From: JAIQFL01 sp035295745
Lineage (GTDB): Bacteria > Acidobacteriota > Terriglobia > Bryobacterales > Bryobacteraceae
Direction of reading: 5' to 3'
Assembly: GCA_035295745.1 (NCBI GenBank)
Contig: DATGIL010000013.1
Location: 1-64,000, forward strand
DNA: 64,000 bases
The notes under the pieces were generated by a model that was not told the origin of the DNA, searched no databases, and saw nothing but the letters and a program-made list of their open reading frames with translations. The position numbers and the translations under genes are program-made. Of this stretch, positions 35,385 through 46,800 are shown piece by piece; position 1 is the first letter of the stretch, and every line of letters starts with the position of its first letter.

Positions 35385-36989
35385 ATGGCGGATGACAAGG
35401 TCTATCTCAAGGGGAATGTACAATTCGAACCGCTGTTTCATAACTGGTACGCGTGGTATTTAACCGTGCCGCCGGTGACGGCTGCCCTGAATGTCGCGGA
35501 TCGTTACCTGCCGATCATGAAGTCGTATGCGAACTCGCCGTTGATGCATGCCGCCGCCATTAAGAACCCGGCCATGCGCGGCGGGCCGTTTATCGATCTC
35601 GGCGGCAAGCGTGTAGACGAAGTGCGGCAACTGATCCGCGACACCGAATCCCGATCCCAGCCGCTGCTGGAGTTTGCCCGCGCGCTGAAACAGCTTTGGG
35701 CGCTGCTCCTGGAAAAGGGCACGGGCATGGCCATGGACCGCCTTTACGACGAAGTCCCGGACCCGCTGAAGGGGTATGTGGAACTGTACTACGACCTCAA
35801 TCACAATCCCTCGTATCGCGTCTTTGAATCGCTGGTCTATCGCAGTGAATTCTATTCAGAGGACGCGCAGAGCGTCGCCCTGTCGCTGATCTGCCGCGAC
35901 CGTCAAAGGCCCTTCATCCTTAGCACTCCGCGTCTGGCCGACCCGCGGATCCTGCAGCGGAAGATGACGTTCTCAGCGCCGGCGCTGGATGACGTGTTTC
36001 GTTCCAGGCGCCAGGCCACTTCGTATCAGAAGCTCGCCGACGCCATGCAGATCGACGCCGCGGCTGACCCGCTCTTCCGCGATCTGTTCACGGCGGAGGC
36101 GCCTTCGCCTACAGAGGGGCGCGTCCCTGATGAGGGCACGGTCCGAGTCCGGTATTACGGTCACGCGTGCATTCTGATTCAATCTCCAAAGGTCAGCGTC
36201 ATGCTGGACCCGATCGTGAGCTACACCTACGAGAACGATTTGCCGCGATTCACCTTTGAAGATCTGCCGGACACAATCGATTACGTTCTGATCACTCACA
36301 GCCATCACGATCACATCGTGCTCGAGACGCTGCTGCAGCTTCGCCACAAGGTGAAAACCGTGGTGGTAGGCCGCAATTGCGACGGTTATCCGCAGGACCC
36401 GTCGCTGCAATTGGCGCTTCGCAAACTCGGGTTCCCAGACGTGCGCGAGGTTCGCGACATCGAAGAGATTCCGATTCCCGACGGGTGCATTACGGCCATC
36501 CCCTTCATGGGCGAGCACAACGATCTACCCATCCAAAGCAAGAATGCCTACATGGTTCGAATCGGGCCGCGATCGGTATTGAGCATCGCGGATTCCTGCA
36601 ATCTCGATCCGCGCCTCTACGATCACGTGATGAAGGTGACGGGCGAGGCCGACACGCTGTTCCTTGGGATGGAGTGTGAAGGTGCGCCGCCTTCGTGGGT
36701 GTACGGCCCACTGTTTCCCAAGGCGGTGCCGCGCGAAATCGACCGGTCGCGCCGTGCCCGGGGCTGCAATTTCGACGAGGCGTCCGCCCTGATCGAACGT
36801 TTTCGGTTCCAGGAGGTGTACGTGTACGCCATGGGGCAGGAGCCGTGGCTGAACCATATTCTCGATAACGAATTCTCCGAAACCTCGCCTTCATTGCTCC
36901 AGTCCCGCCGTTTGATTGAGCAATGCCGCGAACGAGGAATCGCAGCCGAGAGCGTTTACGCCAAGAAGGAACTGATCTACCGGAATTGA
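35385..36989 (+). CDS. CmlA-like diiron beta-hydroxylase acting on PCP-bound amino acid (1)
   Basis: 534 residues, almost exactly the length of CmlA of chloramphenicol biosynthesis. An N-terminal ~230-residue domain ('EPLFHNWYAW', 'AAAIKNPAMRGGPFID') precedes a metallo-beta-lactamase fold. The metal motif H305-S-H307-H-D309-H310, with E377 in 'FMGEHNDL' and D403 in 'SIADSC', matches the positions I recall for CmlA diiron ligands. The C-terminal 'VYVYAMGQEPW' is also family-typical. These enzymes use O2 and a diiron centre to hydroxylate the beta-carbon of an aminoacyl-S-PCP. It lies between an NRPS gene ending in a C domain and one beginning with a half C domain plus A2, so its substrate is probably the A2 residue. 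It is not a beta-lactamase. Confidence 0.88.
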   Translation: MADDKVYLKGNVQFEPLFHNWYAWYLTVPPVTAALNVADRYLPIMKSYANSPLMHAAAIKNPAMRGGPFIDLGGKRVDEVRQLIRDTESRSQPLLEFARALKQLWALLLEKGTGMAMDRLYDEVPDPLKGYVELYYDLNHNPSYRVFESLVYRSEFYSEDAQSVALSLICRDRQRPFILSTPRLADPRILQRKMTFSAPALDDVFRSRRQATSYQKLADAMQIDAAADPLFRDLFTAEAPSPTEGRVPDEGTVRVRYYGHACILIQSPKVSVMLDPIVSYTYENDLPRFTFEDLPDTIDYVLITHSHHDHIVLETLLQLRHKVKTVVVGRNCDGYPQDPSLQLALRKLGFPDVREVRDIEEIPIPDGCITAIPFMGEHNDLPIQSKNAYMVRIGPRSVLSIADSCNLDPRLYDHVMKVTGEADTLFLGMECEGAPPSWVYGPLFPKAVPREIDRSRRARGCNFDEASALIERFRFQEVYVYAMGQEPWLNHILDNEFSETSPSLLQSRRLIEQCRERGIAAESVYAKKELIYRN

Positions 36990-36993
36990 AGAG

Positions 36994-39900
36994 ATGAACC
37001 AGCTTCAACAACTCATAACCAGCGAAGAATACCGCGACCATGCGGATTACTGGAAGGACGCACTAAAGGGAATTGAGGGAGAGTTCCGGCTGGCGCAGAA
37101 CTGGAGCCTGGCGCCGGCGGATGGCCCGCTCGTCACTTTCCAATTCCGGCTTCCCGAGAGCGTCAACGCGTTCATAGGCAAAGTCGCCCGGGAGAGCGAT
37201 CTCGCGGCGTTCACTGTGATTCTGGCGGCCGTGTTCCAACTGGTCCGGATCTACTCGCGCGAGGATGTAGTGCGCCTGGGCTCTCCGAAGTTGTCGTCGT
37301 CTGGCGGCGCAGCGAACGATGGAATGATTCCGTTGGTATGCCGGTACGAAAGCGGCATCACCGTCCGCGAGTTTCTCGATCGCGTCGGGACCACGGTTTC
37401 GACCAGTTACACCTACCAGGACTTTCCCGTGGAGACCCAGGCAGGTGCCGCAGCGCGCAGCAATGTGCGGATCCATTTCGATGGAGTGCACGAACCTCTG
37501 CCGCAGATTTCATCTCACGGATTGAACATCACCGTCGAGCGCGCTCCGGACATCCGAATCTGCCTGGTGGCGAGCCCGAGAGAGTTTGAGGAAGGCTTCC
37601 TCCGCGGCTTTGCGCGCCATCTCGGTAACATCCTCCATTCCTTTCAGCAACTCGACACCCTTCTCGACGATGTGGAAGTGATGGACGAAGAAGAGCGTGC
37701 GCGTGTTGCCCAGGCACACGTCTCGGGTTCCCTCGCCGAGGGCACGGTGCTCGACCTGTTCCAGCGCCAATGCGCGATATCGCCATACGCTGTCGCGCTG
37801 GTGCTTCCGGATCGAGAGGTCACGTACGAAGAATTAGATCGCCAATCCGATCTGCTTGCGGTGTTTCTGCGAGACGAATACGGCATCCAGCCCGGCGATG
37901 CCGTAGGTGTCCTCGCGGACCGGTCGCATCGCTGGATCGTCGGCGTACTCGGCATTCTCAAGGCCGCCGGCGTCTATGTGCCGCTTGACCCGGAGTACCC
38001 GAGTGAGCGCCTGCGCTTCATGATCGAGGATTCGGGTGTGAAGGCGCTCCTGGTACACTCCGATTATCTTGCGGCGCTGACCGACCTCTGGTCGCTCCCC
38101 ATGTTCGCCCTCGATTTCCAGCTCGACACGCTGGAAGAATCGTCGGCAAGGCCGCCTGTTGGGCCCGGAGCGCGCGACGCGGCGTACATCATCTACACGT
38201 CGGGATCCACGGGAAAGCCCAAAGGCGCGCTTCTGGAACATCGCGGCCTGCTCAACGTGGTTCTGCACCACATTGAGGCGTTCGGTTTTCATGCGCACGA
38301 TCGGTTGACGCAGTTCTACTCGCCCAGCTTCGATGGATCGCTGCTCGAGATCTTCATCACGCTCGGATGTGGCGCGCGCCTGGTGATGGCGCCGCCCGCT
38401 TTGATTCGGGATGCCGGGCGATATTCTCAATACCTGGAGGAGCAGGCGGTCACGGCCATCAATGCGCCTCCGGTTTACCTGCGGCAACTGAATTGGAGCC
38501 GACTGGGCGCGGTGAAGTGCGTCATCAGCGCAGGTGATAGCGCACGCACCGAGGACGCGCAGAATTTGGCGGCCTCGCGAGTTTTCCATAATTCTTACGG
38601 CCCGACTGAGGCAACCGTATGCGCGACCGACTATGTGATGGAGGCCGGCCGGCGATATGGCTCGCGGATTCCCATCGGTAAGCCCATCCGTAATACTTCC
38701 GTCTACCTGATGGACGAGCACCTGCGGCCTGTGCCCGAAGGGTGCGTTGGTGAGATCTGCATCGCAGGCGTGGCGTTGGCCCGCCACTATTTAAATCACG
38801 CAGATTTAACACGCGCGGCGTTCGTTGCGCACCCGTTTCAAGCGGGCGAACGGATTTATCGTACGGGCGACCTGGGTGTGCAGCGGCCCGACGGCAATCT
38901 GGAGTGGCTCGGACGCGAAGACGGTCAGGTCAAGATCCGCGGCTACCGCATCGAGACAGGCGAAATCGAATCGGTGCTTCGGCGGCGCGATGGCGTGCAG
39001 GATGCCGCGGTGGTTGCCCGGAAAGGCGATGGAGGGGAAAGGCGTTTGGTGGCTTACATTGCGTCGTCACGGGAGCTGGCGACCAACGACCTTCGCGAAT
39101 TTCTCGTGGATCGCCTGCCCGCTTACATGGTTCCCGCCGCCTTCGTGGTACTGGCGGCGCTCCCGTTGAGTCCGAATGGAAAGATCGATCGCAAGGCGCT
39201 AGCCGCAATGTCGATGGAAGGCGGTGAGCGCGAGCAGTATGCTGCTCCGCAATCGGAGACGGAGCAGCGTCTGGCGGAGGTCTGGGCCGAGGTGCTGAGG
39301 CTGCCAAGAGTAGGTGTGCAGGACAATTTCTTTGCGTTGGGTGGCGACTCGATTTTGATTTTGCAGGTGGTTTCGCGAGCACAGCGGGCGGGAATTCGCA
39401 TCACGCCGCAACAGATGTTCGAGCATCAGACGGTGTCTGCGCTCGCGGCAGTGGCGACGGCGACCGGTCGGATTGAGGCGCAGCAGGACGCGGTGACCGG
39501 CGCGGTACCGCTGACCGCCGCCGGTCGCTGGTTCTTCGCGCAACCCATTGGGAACCGTCACCAGTACAACCAGTCCGTCCTTCTGGAACTACCTGGCGGT
39601 CTGCGGCGGGATTGGATCGAGCAGGCAGTGGCAAGGCTCACGGACCACCACGATGCGCTCCGGCTTCGATTCCGTCAGGTAAACGGAGATTGGGAGCAGG
39701 CACACGTCCAGTCCAGTGAGGCGCGCGTCAGAGAGACGATCCTTGCGGGTCTGGCGATTGGCGAAGTCGATGCTGCAATTGAAGCAGAAGCGGCTCGATT
39801 GCACGCGAGTCTTAAATTGTCGGACGGCCCGGTGTTCGCCGCTCATCTTTTTCGACTCAGCGGCAGCGGGCCGGACCGGCTGCTGGTCGTGGCCCACCAT

Positions 39901-40869
39901 CTTGTGGTGGATGGCGTCTCGTGGCGCATTCTTCTCCAGGATCTGCACACTGCCGTGACGCAACTGCGCGAAGGTGCGGCAATACAGCTTCCGCCGAAAA
40001 CCACATCATTCCAGCATTGGGCCCGCCGGCTCGCGGGTTTCGCAAAGACAGAGTACCAGGCTAAGGAATACTGGATGCAACTCGCGGCCCGCGCAGTGCC
40101 GCCGATCCCCGTGGATCGTCATGCGGGTCCACTTGCAAATCGCCATGATTCCGCCGAGCGAGTCGTGTTTTCGCTCGACGAGTTGCACACCGGCCAACTG
40201 TTGCATCAGGCCACCAAGACCTCGGGTCTACAGGCGCAGGAAGTCCTATTGGCGGCACTCGCCGCTACGCTTCGCGAGTGGTCAGGCGCCGGAACGGTCT
40301 GCGTTGGGATGGAAGGGCACGGGCGCGAAGACCTCTTCGAGGATGTGGACCTCTCGCGGACGGCAGGCTGGTTCACTGCGCTGTATCCGCTGGTGCTGGA
40401 CGTGCCATCCGGTGACCCTGGGGAACTGCTGCAGGCCGTGAAAGAGCAGTTTCGCGCCGTACCATTGCGCGGCCTCGGTTATGGGATCGGCCGCTATGTG
40501 CGTGCTGAACCCGCCTTCTTGGCTGTGGGAGCGCCCCTCGATCCGGCGGAGATCCTATTCAACTATGTCGGCCAGGTGGACCATGCGTTATCGCAGGAGG
40601 GTTGGAAGCTGCTACCGGAGCCAGTCGGCGGAGAACGAAGTCCCGACTGCCCGCGAACTCACCTGCTGGAAATCGAGTCGCTGGTGAGCGGCGGCCTGCT
40701 CAAAGTGAGTTGGACTTATAGCCGCAACTTCCATGAACGTGCCACCATCGAGCGTCTGGCGGCCCGCTATCGGGAAAATTTGAACTCGCTGATCGAGTAT
40801 TGCTGTTCGCCTACGCCGCGGCCGCTGCAACCCGAATTCAAGCCGCTGGTAGCACGCGCGCAATCCTGA
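36994..40869 (+). CDS. NRPS module: half-C - A - PCP - E
   Basis: 1291 residues. Residues 1-240 are only the C-terminal lobe of a condensation domain: they begin at the 'HADYWKDAL' segment and lack the whole first lobe, including HHxxxDG. A domain 245-755 ('IIYTSGSTGKPKGALLEHRG', D447 as first pocket residue). PCP Ser786. Epimerisation domain 830-1275 (HHLVVDG at 968-974, 'EGHGRED', 'RTAGWFTALYP'). Hand-read specificity code DGLNIASVCK; I cannot assign it, although the VC ending recalls aromatic codes. The residue is predicted to be hydroxylated by the upstream CmlA-like enzyme and epimerised to D. The upstream C domain needed for condensation is on the previous NRPS gene. Confidence 0.9.
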   Translation: MNQLQQLITSEEYRDHADYWKDALKGIEGEFRLAQNWSLAPADGPLVTFQFRLPESVNAFIGKVARESDLAAFTVILAAVFQLVRIYSREDVVRLGSPKLSSSGGAANDGMIPLVCRYESGITVREFLDRVGTTVSTSYTYQDFPVETQAGAAARSNVRIHFDGVHEPLPQISSHGLNITVERAPDIRICLVASPREFEEGFLRGFARHLGNILHSFQQLDTLLDDVEVMDEEERARVAQAHVSGSLAEGTVLDLFQRQCAISPYAVALVLPDREVTYEELDRQSDLLAVFLRDEYGIQPGDAVGVLADRSHRWIVGVLGILKAAGVYVPLDPEYPSERLRFMIEDSGVKALLVHSDYLAALTDLWSLPMFALDFQLDTLEESSARPPVGPGARDAAYIIYTSGSTGKPKGALLEHRGLLNVVLHHIEAFGFHAHDRLTQFYSPSFDGSLLEIFITLGCGARLVMAPPALIRDAGRYSQYLEEQAVTAINAPPVYLRQLNWSRLGAVKCVISAGDSARTEDAQNLAASRVFHNSYGPTEATVCATDYVMEAGRRYGSRIPIGKPIRNTSVYLMDEHLRPVPEGCVGEICIAGVALARHYLNHADLTRAAFVAHPFQAGERIYRTGDLGVQRPDGNLEWLGREDGQVKIRGYRIETGEIESVLRRRDGVQDAAVVARKGDGGERRLVAYIASSRELATNDLREFLVDRLPAYMVPAAFVVLAALPLSPNGKIDRKALAAMSMEGGEREQYAAPQSETEQRLAEVWAEVLRLPRVGVQDNFFALGGDSILILQVVSRAQRAGIRITPQQMFEHQTVSALAAVATATGRIEAQQDAVTGAVPLTAAGRWFFAQPIGNRHQYNQSVLLELPGGLRRDWIEQAVARLTDHHDALRLRFRQVNGDWEQAHVQSSEARVRETILAGLAIGEVDAAIEAEAARLHASLKLSDGPVFAAHLFRLSGSGPDRLLVVAHHLVVDGVSWRILLQDLHTAVTQLREGAAIQLPPKTTSFQHWARRLAGFAKTEYQAKEYWMQLAARAVPPIPVDRHAGPLANRHDSAERVVFSLDELHTGQLLHQATKTSGLQAQEVLLAALAATLREWSGAGTVCVGMEGHGREDLFEDVDLSRTAGWFTALYPLVLDVPSGDPGELLQAVKEQFRAVPLRGLGYGIGRYVRAEPAFLAVGAPLDPAEILFNYVGQVDHALSQEGWKLLPEPVGGERSPDCPRTHLLEIESLVSGGLLKVSWTYSRNFHERATIERLAARYRENLNSLIEYCCSPTPRPLQPEFKPLVARAQS

Positions 40870-40887
40870 GGGACCGGACGGGCTGCG

Positions 40888-43800
40888 ATGATCGAAGAGA
40901 CCTACCCGCTTTCGCCAATGCAAAGATCCATGCTCTTCCATGGATTGCATGCGCCGGAATCGACTGCCAACTTCAACCAGTTCAGTTGCCGGCTGACCGG
41001 CGAGATGTTCCCGGAGGTCTTCCGTGAGGCATGGGAGTTTCTAGTACACCGCCATCCCATCCTGCGCAGTTCGTTCGAATGGGACTCTTCCGACCAGCCG
41101 ATGCAGTCGGTCCACAAACGCGTGACGCTGCCCTGGACGTTTTGCGACTGGCGCTCTCTGGATCCGGATACGCAACGTAAACGGTGGCGTGAACATCTTG
41201 CGGCCGATCGGGCTGCGGGCTTCGCCTTCGATCGCGCGCCTCTCATGCGCTGCCGGCTGGCTCGTGTCAGCGACAGCGAGTACTTTTTCAACTGGAGCCA
41301 TCATCACCTCCTTATGGATGGCTGGTGCCTCGGTGTGATTCTCGAAGAGTACTTCCAGATCTATGCATTTTTGCGGGCGGGAAAAAGGCCCGTATTGCCG
41401 GAGGTCCGCCCCTACCGCGAGTTCATCGAATGGACCGAACGCCAGGACGCAACCGCCAGCAGAGAGTATTGGACCCGTGTCCTCGCGGGCTTCCGTTCGC
41501 CTACGCCGTTACCAGAGCGTTTGTCGCGTCGCGGACACCGCACTGGTGCTGAAAGTCAGATCGAGGAGGCGTTGCCAGATTCGCTTGTCGAAGCGCTGAA
41601 GCGTCTCACCACGGCGCATCGCATCACCATGGGCGTCGTGTTGCAGGGCGCGTGGGCGCTGTTGTTGGCGCGCATGAGCGGCGAGTCCGACGTGGTATTT
41701 GGCTACACGGTCTCCGGCCGGCCCGCGGTTCTGCCGGACATCGAGCGGATGATCGGACTCTTCATCAACACGGTCCCGGTGCGCGTTCAAATTGACCCCC
41801 GTCAACCCCTGGTAGTCTGGCTCAAGATGATCCAGGCGAGGCAGGCGGCACGTCATCCGTTCGAGCATGTGCCACTCACGGAAGTTCAGCAGTGGAGTGA
41901 AGCGCCTCGCGGGATGGCGCTCTTCGATAGCAACGTCATCATGATGAATTACCCGCGGAACGATGCGGTGGAGGGAGGCTCCGCCGGCCTCAGAATTCAC
42001 GATGCCGAAGTGTACGACCGGACAGATTTTCCGCTGCAACTCCAGCTCTATCCCGGCAGTCCCTGGATGCTCGACATCTCTTACAACGGCGTCCGCTTTG
42101 AGGACACCACCATCCAGCGGATGATCGGTCACGTGCGCACGCTGCTCGAAGCGTTCGCCGAACATCCGAACCGCCCGTTGGGCAAGATCCCCATCATCTC
42201 CGCTGCCGAGAAGCGACAGGTGCTGGTGGACTTCAATCGCACCGATGTTGCCTTCGATCCCGATCACACTTTCGTTCATCGATTCGAGCAGGGCGTTGCC
42301 GGTGATCCCTCGCGAGTGGTCCTGACGTTCGGCGACCGCGCCCACACGTGGGGCGACTTCAACGCGCGGGCAAATCGCTTAGCGCGGTGCCTGCTGCAAC
42401 GCATTTCGCTCAAAGCCGACGATCTCGTCGCCATCGTAGCCCGCCGCTCGGACCGCATGGCCGAGGCCATCCTCGCCACCTGGAAATGCGGCGCGGCATA
42501 TGTCCCGGTCGATCCCGATTACCCCGCCTCCCGCATCCGGTCGATGATCGAGCAGTCGCAGGCACGGCTGATCGTCACGCAATCCGGCATCCTCAGCGAA
42601 AGCCTCCGCGCCGAGCTGATGAGCCTTGCTCCCGTCGCGGAGCTTGAGTCGCTCGACGGCGAGATTGCCGCGCAGGACTCGTCCAACCTGCTCCACCAGG
42701 TGAAGGGCCGCGACCTGGCATATGTCATCTTTACTTCCGGCTCTACCGGACGTCCCAAGGGCGCCATGGTGGAGCACGCCGGGATGATGAATCATCTGCT
42801 CGCCAAATGTGAGGATCTCAAAATCGGACCCGGTAGCGTGATTGTGCAGAATGCCTCGCACTGCTTCGATATCTCCGTGTGGCAGTTTTTCGCCGCGCCG
42901 ATGGTTGGCGGACGGACGGTCATCTATGGCGACGAACTCGTAATGGACGCCGACGGCTTCATCGAATCCGTCGACCGAGAGGGCGTAACGATCCTGGAAG
43001 TTGTGCCTTCGTACCTGGCGATCCTGCTGGAACGGATGGAGGGCAGGGAAGCGGCCCTTCGAGGGCTGAAGTCTTTGGTGGTCACCGGCGAGACGCTCAG
43101 TGTCGCTCTGGTGGATCGATGGTTTCGGATGCGCCCCGGAATTCCCATGGTGAATGCGTATGGCCCCACGGAAGCCGGCGACGATATCACGCACCATCGC
43201 ATGGATCGAGCCCCGGAAGAGCGAGTCGTCCCGGTGGGGCGGCCGTTGCGCAATCTGCGCATATACGTGGTCGACGAGCAGATGAACCTGTGCCCGGTGG
43301 GTGTGCGTGGTGAGGTGTGCGTATCGGGCATCGGGGTGGGACGCGGCTACGTAGGAGATAGCGACCGAACCGCGGCGGTATTTGGCGAAGATACTTTCCG
43401 GGTGGAGCGCGGCGTTCGAATGTACCGCACCGGCGATTTGGGCTGCTTTCGGCAAGACGGCACGCTGCAATTGTTCGGGCGCAAAGACCACCAGGTGAAG
43501 ATCCGCGGCCACCGCATCGAACTGGGAGAGATCGAGTGCGCTCTCGCCCTCCTCCCCGGAGTGCGGCAGGCGGTCGTGGTGGAGGTTCATGAGCCGGAGC
43601 GCAGTTACCTCTGCGGATATCTCTCCTTTGAGAGCGGCGCGGCGATGGGACCCGGCGAGATCGCAACAGCGGTGGCGCGCAGCTTACCGGATTTCATGGT
43701 GCCTGCGGCGTTCGTGGTGCTGGACCGGCTGCCGTTGAACTCGAGCGGGAAAGTGGATCGCGGCGCCCTGCCAGCGCCGGTCGGCCCCGCGGAATCGCAG

Positions 43801-46800
43801 TCTCGTACCACCGCTCCCCGCAACCCGGTAGAGGAGACGCTGGTTGGCATTTGGCTCGAAGTATTGCGCATACCGGATCCCGGCATCCACGGTAATTTCT
43901 TTCATCTGGGCGGTGATTCTATTCTGAGCATGCAAGTGGTATCGCGTGCCGCCCGTGCAGGTCTGAAGATCACTACGGCGCAAGTTTTTGAATTCCCCAC
44001 CGTGGCCGAACTCGCGCTGGTCGCGGCTGCGGCGGCGCCCGCGACGCCGGCGGTAACTGCGACTGCTGGGCCCGCGCCGCTGACCCCAATTCAGCGCTAC
44101 TTCTTTGCGCAGAACTTTGTGGATGCGAGCTACTACAACCAGGCGATTCTGCTGGAAACACCAGCTGGTCTGGACGTCGCCTCTCTGCAGAAGGCACTCG
44201 ACCATGTGGCGCGCAGCCACGACGCACTGCGTTCGAAGTTCTGGCAGGAGGATGGCGAATGGCGGCAGGAGGTGACGCCTGCGGACATTCAAGTTCCCTT
44301 CATCCTGGAGAGTTTTCCGCCTGGCGACTTAACTGCCGCGATCGAGGCGGCGCAGGCCAACCTCGATTTGAGTTCCGGCAGGTTGATGCGCGCGGCGTTG
44401 TTCGTCTCAGGGCCCGAAGCGCCGGGCCGGCTGCTGCTGGTGGTCCACCACTTGGCGGTCGATGGCGTTTCGTGGACGGTGCTGCTCGAAGACCTGTATC
44501 GTGCGTACTCTGCGGCTCGCGATGGCGCAATGCTGCCGGTTCTGCCACCCACAGCGAGCTATCGCGATTGGGCAATGCATCTGGCAAATTTGCCGGTGTC
44601 GCGGGATCTGGATCGCTGGCTCGCGCTAAGCGGGCCGGATGATTCCGCGTCCACCCAGCCCAATCTGGTCGCGGACGCCGAAGAATTCGTGCTCCATCTC
44701 GGCGAGGATCTGACCGGCGGTCTGCTGTCGCGTGCTCCTTCGGCCTATCACGCCCGTGTCGACGACCTTCTGATCGCCGCGCTCGCTCTGACTTTGTCAG
44801 AGTGGTCCGGACACTCGCGCGTCAGGATCGATCTGGAAGGGCACGGCCGGAATGACGGCGGTGGGCTCGATGTGTCCCGGACTATCGGGTGGTTTACGGC
44901 GCTATACCCCGTTCTGCTCGACTTGGAAGGCGTGACTGATGCCGGCGCCGCCATTCGGACCGTGAAGGAACAACTGCGTCAGGTCCCTTCGAACGGCCTC
45001 AGCTACGGGCTTCTGCGTTACGGCGGAGATCCTGAAATCCGGCGGCAGATGGAGGCGATCCCGCCATCGCCGGTGCTCTTCAATTATCTGGGACATGTGG
45101 ACCGCGCGCTGTCGGAGGGATGGAAGCTCGCCAGCGAATCGATGGGCGCCGGCCGGAGTCCACGGCAGAATCGCGAGCATCTTCTCGAAATCAACACCTG
45201 GCTGGTAGACGGGCGGATGTCCGTCGCCTGGGAATTCAATCGCCGTATCCACGCGCGTGTGGAGATCGAAGCTCTCGGCAAGCGCTACGGCGAGCACTTA
45301 CAGCGGCTCGTCGATCATTGCCTTGCGCCGGACACGTTTGGCTTCACACCCTCGGATTTTCCCGCGGCGAAGCTCTCGCAACGATCACTGGACACGCTTG
45401 TGGCGCGCGCCGGGCGCGATATTGCCGACGTCTACGCGCTTACTCCGACGCAACAGGGCATGCTCTTCGAGAGCCTGCACAGTCCATCCTCAGAGGCATA
45501 CTCGAACCGTATCGCGTGCACTCTGGAAGGCGATCTGGACTTGGACGCTTTCTCTCGCGCCTGGGACGTGGTGATCCGGAGGCACCCGGCGCTGCGTACG
45601 TCCTTCCATTGGGACGGACTCGAATATCCGGTGCAAGTGGTCCACGATGGTGTCACACTGCCCTGGCGGGACGGGCCCGACGACGGGCACTTCGACCCTA
45701 CTTTGGCCCCTTTGATGCGCTGCAGCATCGAGGCTGCCGGAGCGCGACGTTGGCAATTCACCTGGCGCCTGCATCACTTGCTGGTAGATGGCTGGAGTTG
45801 TGTCCACGTGCTACGGGAGGTCGTCCAGACTTACGGTGCGCTACGGCGTGGTGAGCATCCCGGACTACCGCCCTCGCGGGCGTTCCGCAGGTACGTGGAA
45901 TGGCTGCAACGGCAGGATTCCAGTGCCGCGCGCCGTTACTGGACAGCGCGGCTGGATGGGTTTACCACTCCCACTCCACTGATTCTCGGCCTTCCCGAAA
46001 TGGAGGGCCACTCCGCACCGCAGGGGTTCGACGAAACCGAAATCGTTCTGTCGCCGCAATTGAGTGCCACCCTGACGCATCAGGCCCAGCAGCATCAAAT
46101 TACGCTGAACACTCTTGCGCAGGGCGCATGGGCCGTCGTCTTGGCGCGTTATAGCGGCGAGCGCGATGTGGTCTACGGGACCGTGACGGGCGGCCGCCCG
46201 CCGGAGATCGATGGCTCTGCCGAAACCGTCGGGCTGTTCATCAACACTTTGCCTGTGCGGGTTCGAGTCGACGCGTCCGATGTCGCTACGTGGCTGCACG
46301 AGTTGCAAAGCGAATTCACGCAACAGGAGCGATTCTCGTACTGTCCGCTCTCCGATATTCAATCCTGGAGCGGCGTGCCCAACGGGACAGCGCTGTTCGA
46401 CAGCCTGCTCCTGTTTCAGAATTATCCCGACCACGATGCTGGAGAGCCGGAGCTGCACGGCATTCGCATTGCCGATTTCCAGGTCTTCGACCCCAACCAC
46501 TATCCGCTCACGATGGTCGTCACGCCCGGCGAGAGGATCTCGCTCCGCGTTCTCTATGATCGCCAGCGCTTCGACCACGCAACCGCGCGCCGGATCCTCA
46601 GTCATTATCAGCGTGCCTTGGAAACACTTCTGGCGGCATCTGCGCGCCCGGTCGCTGCGCTCGATATTCTGACCGGCCCTGAGCAAGATCAGATCCTGAA
46701 CGAGTGGAACGACACGGCGGTTCCGTTTCCGCAGACCCGCACCGTGGTCGAACTCTTCGAGGAGCACGCATCGCGTCATCCCCATAGGCTGGCCGTGAAA

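Noticed and set aside
35385..36989. Calling the MBL-fold proteins beta-lactamases or resistance hydrolases
   Set aside because: The length, the N-terminal domain, the E377 and D403 positions and the NRPS context fit CmlA-type diiron hydroxylases instead. The same applies to 49934-51559.
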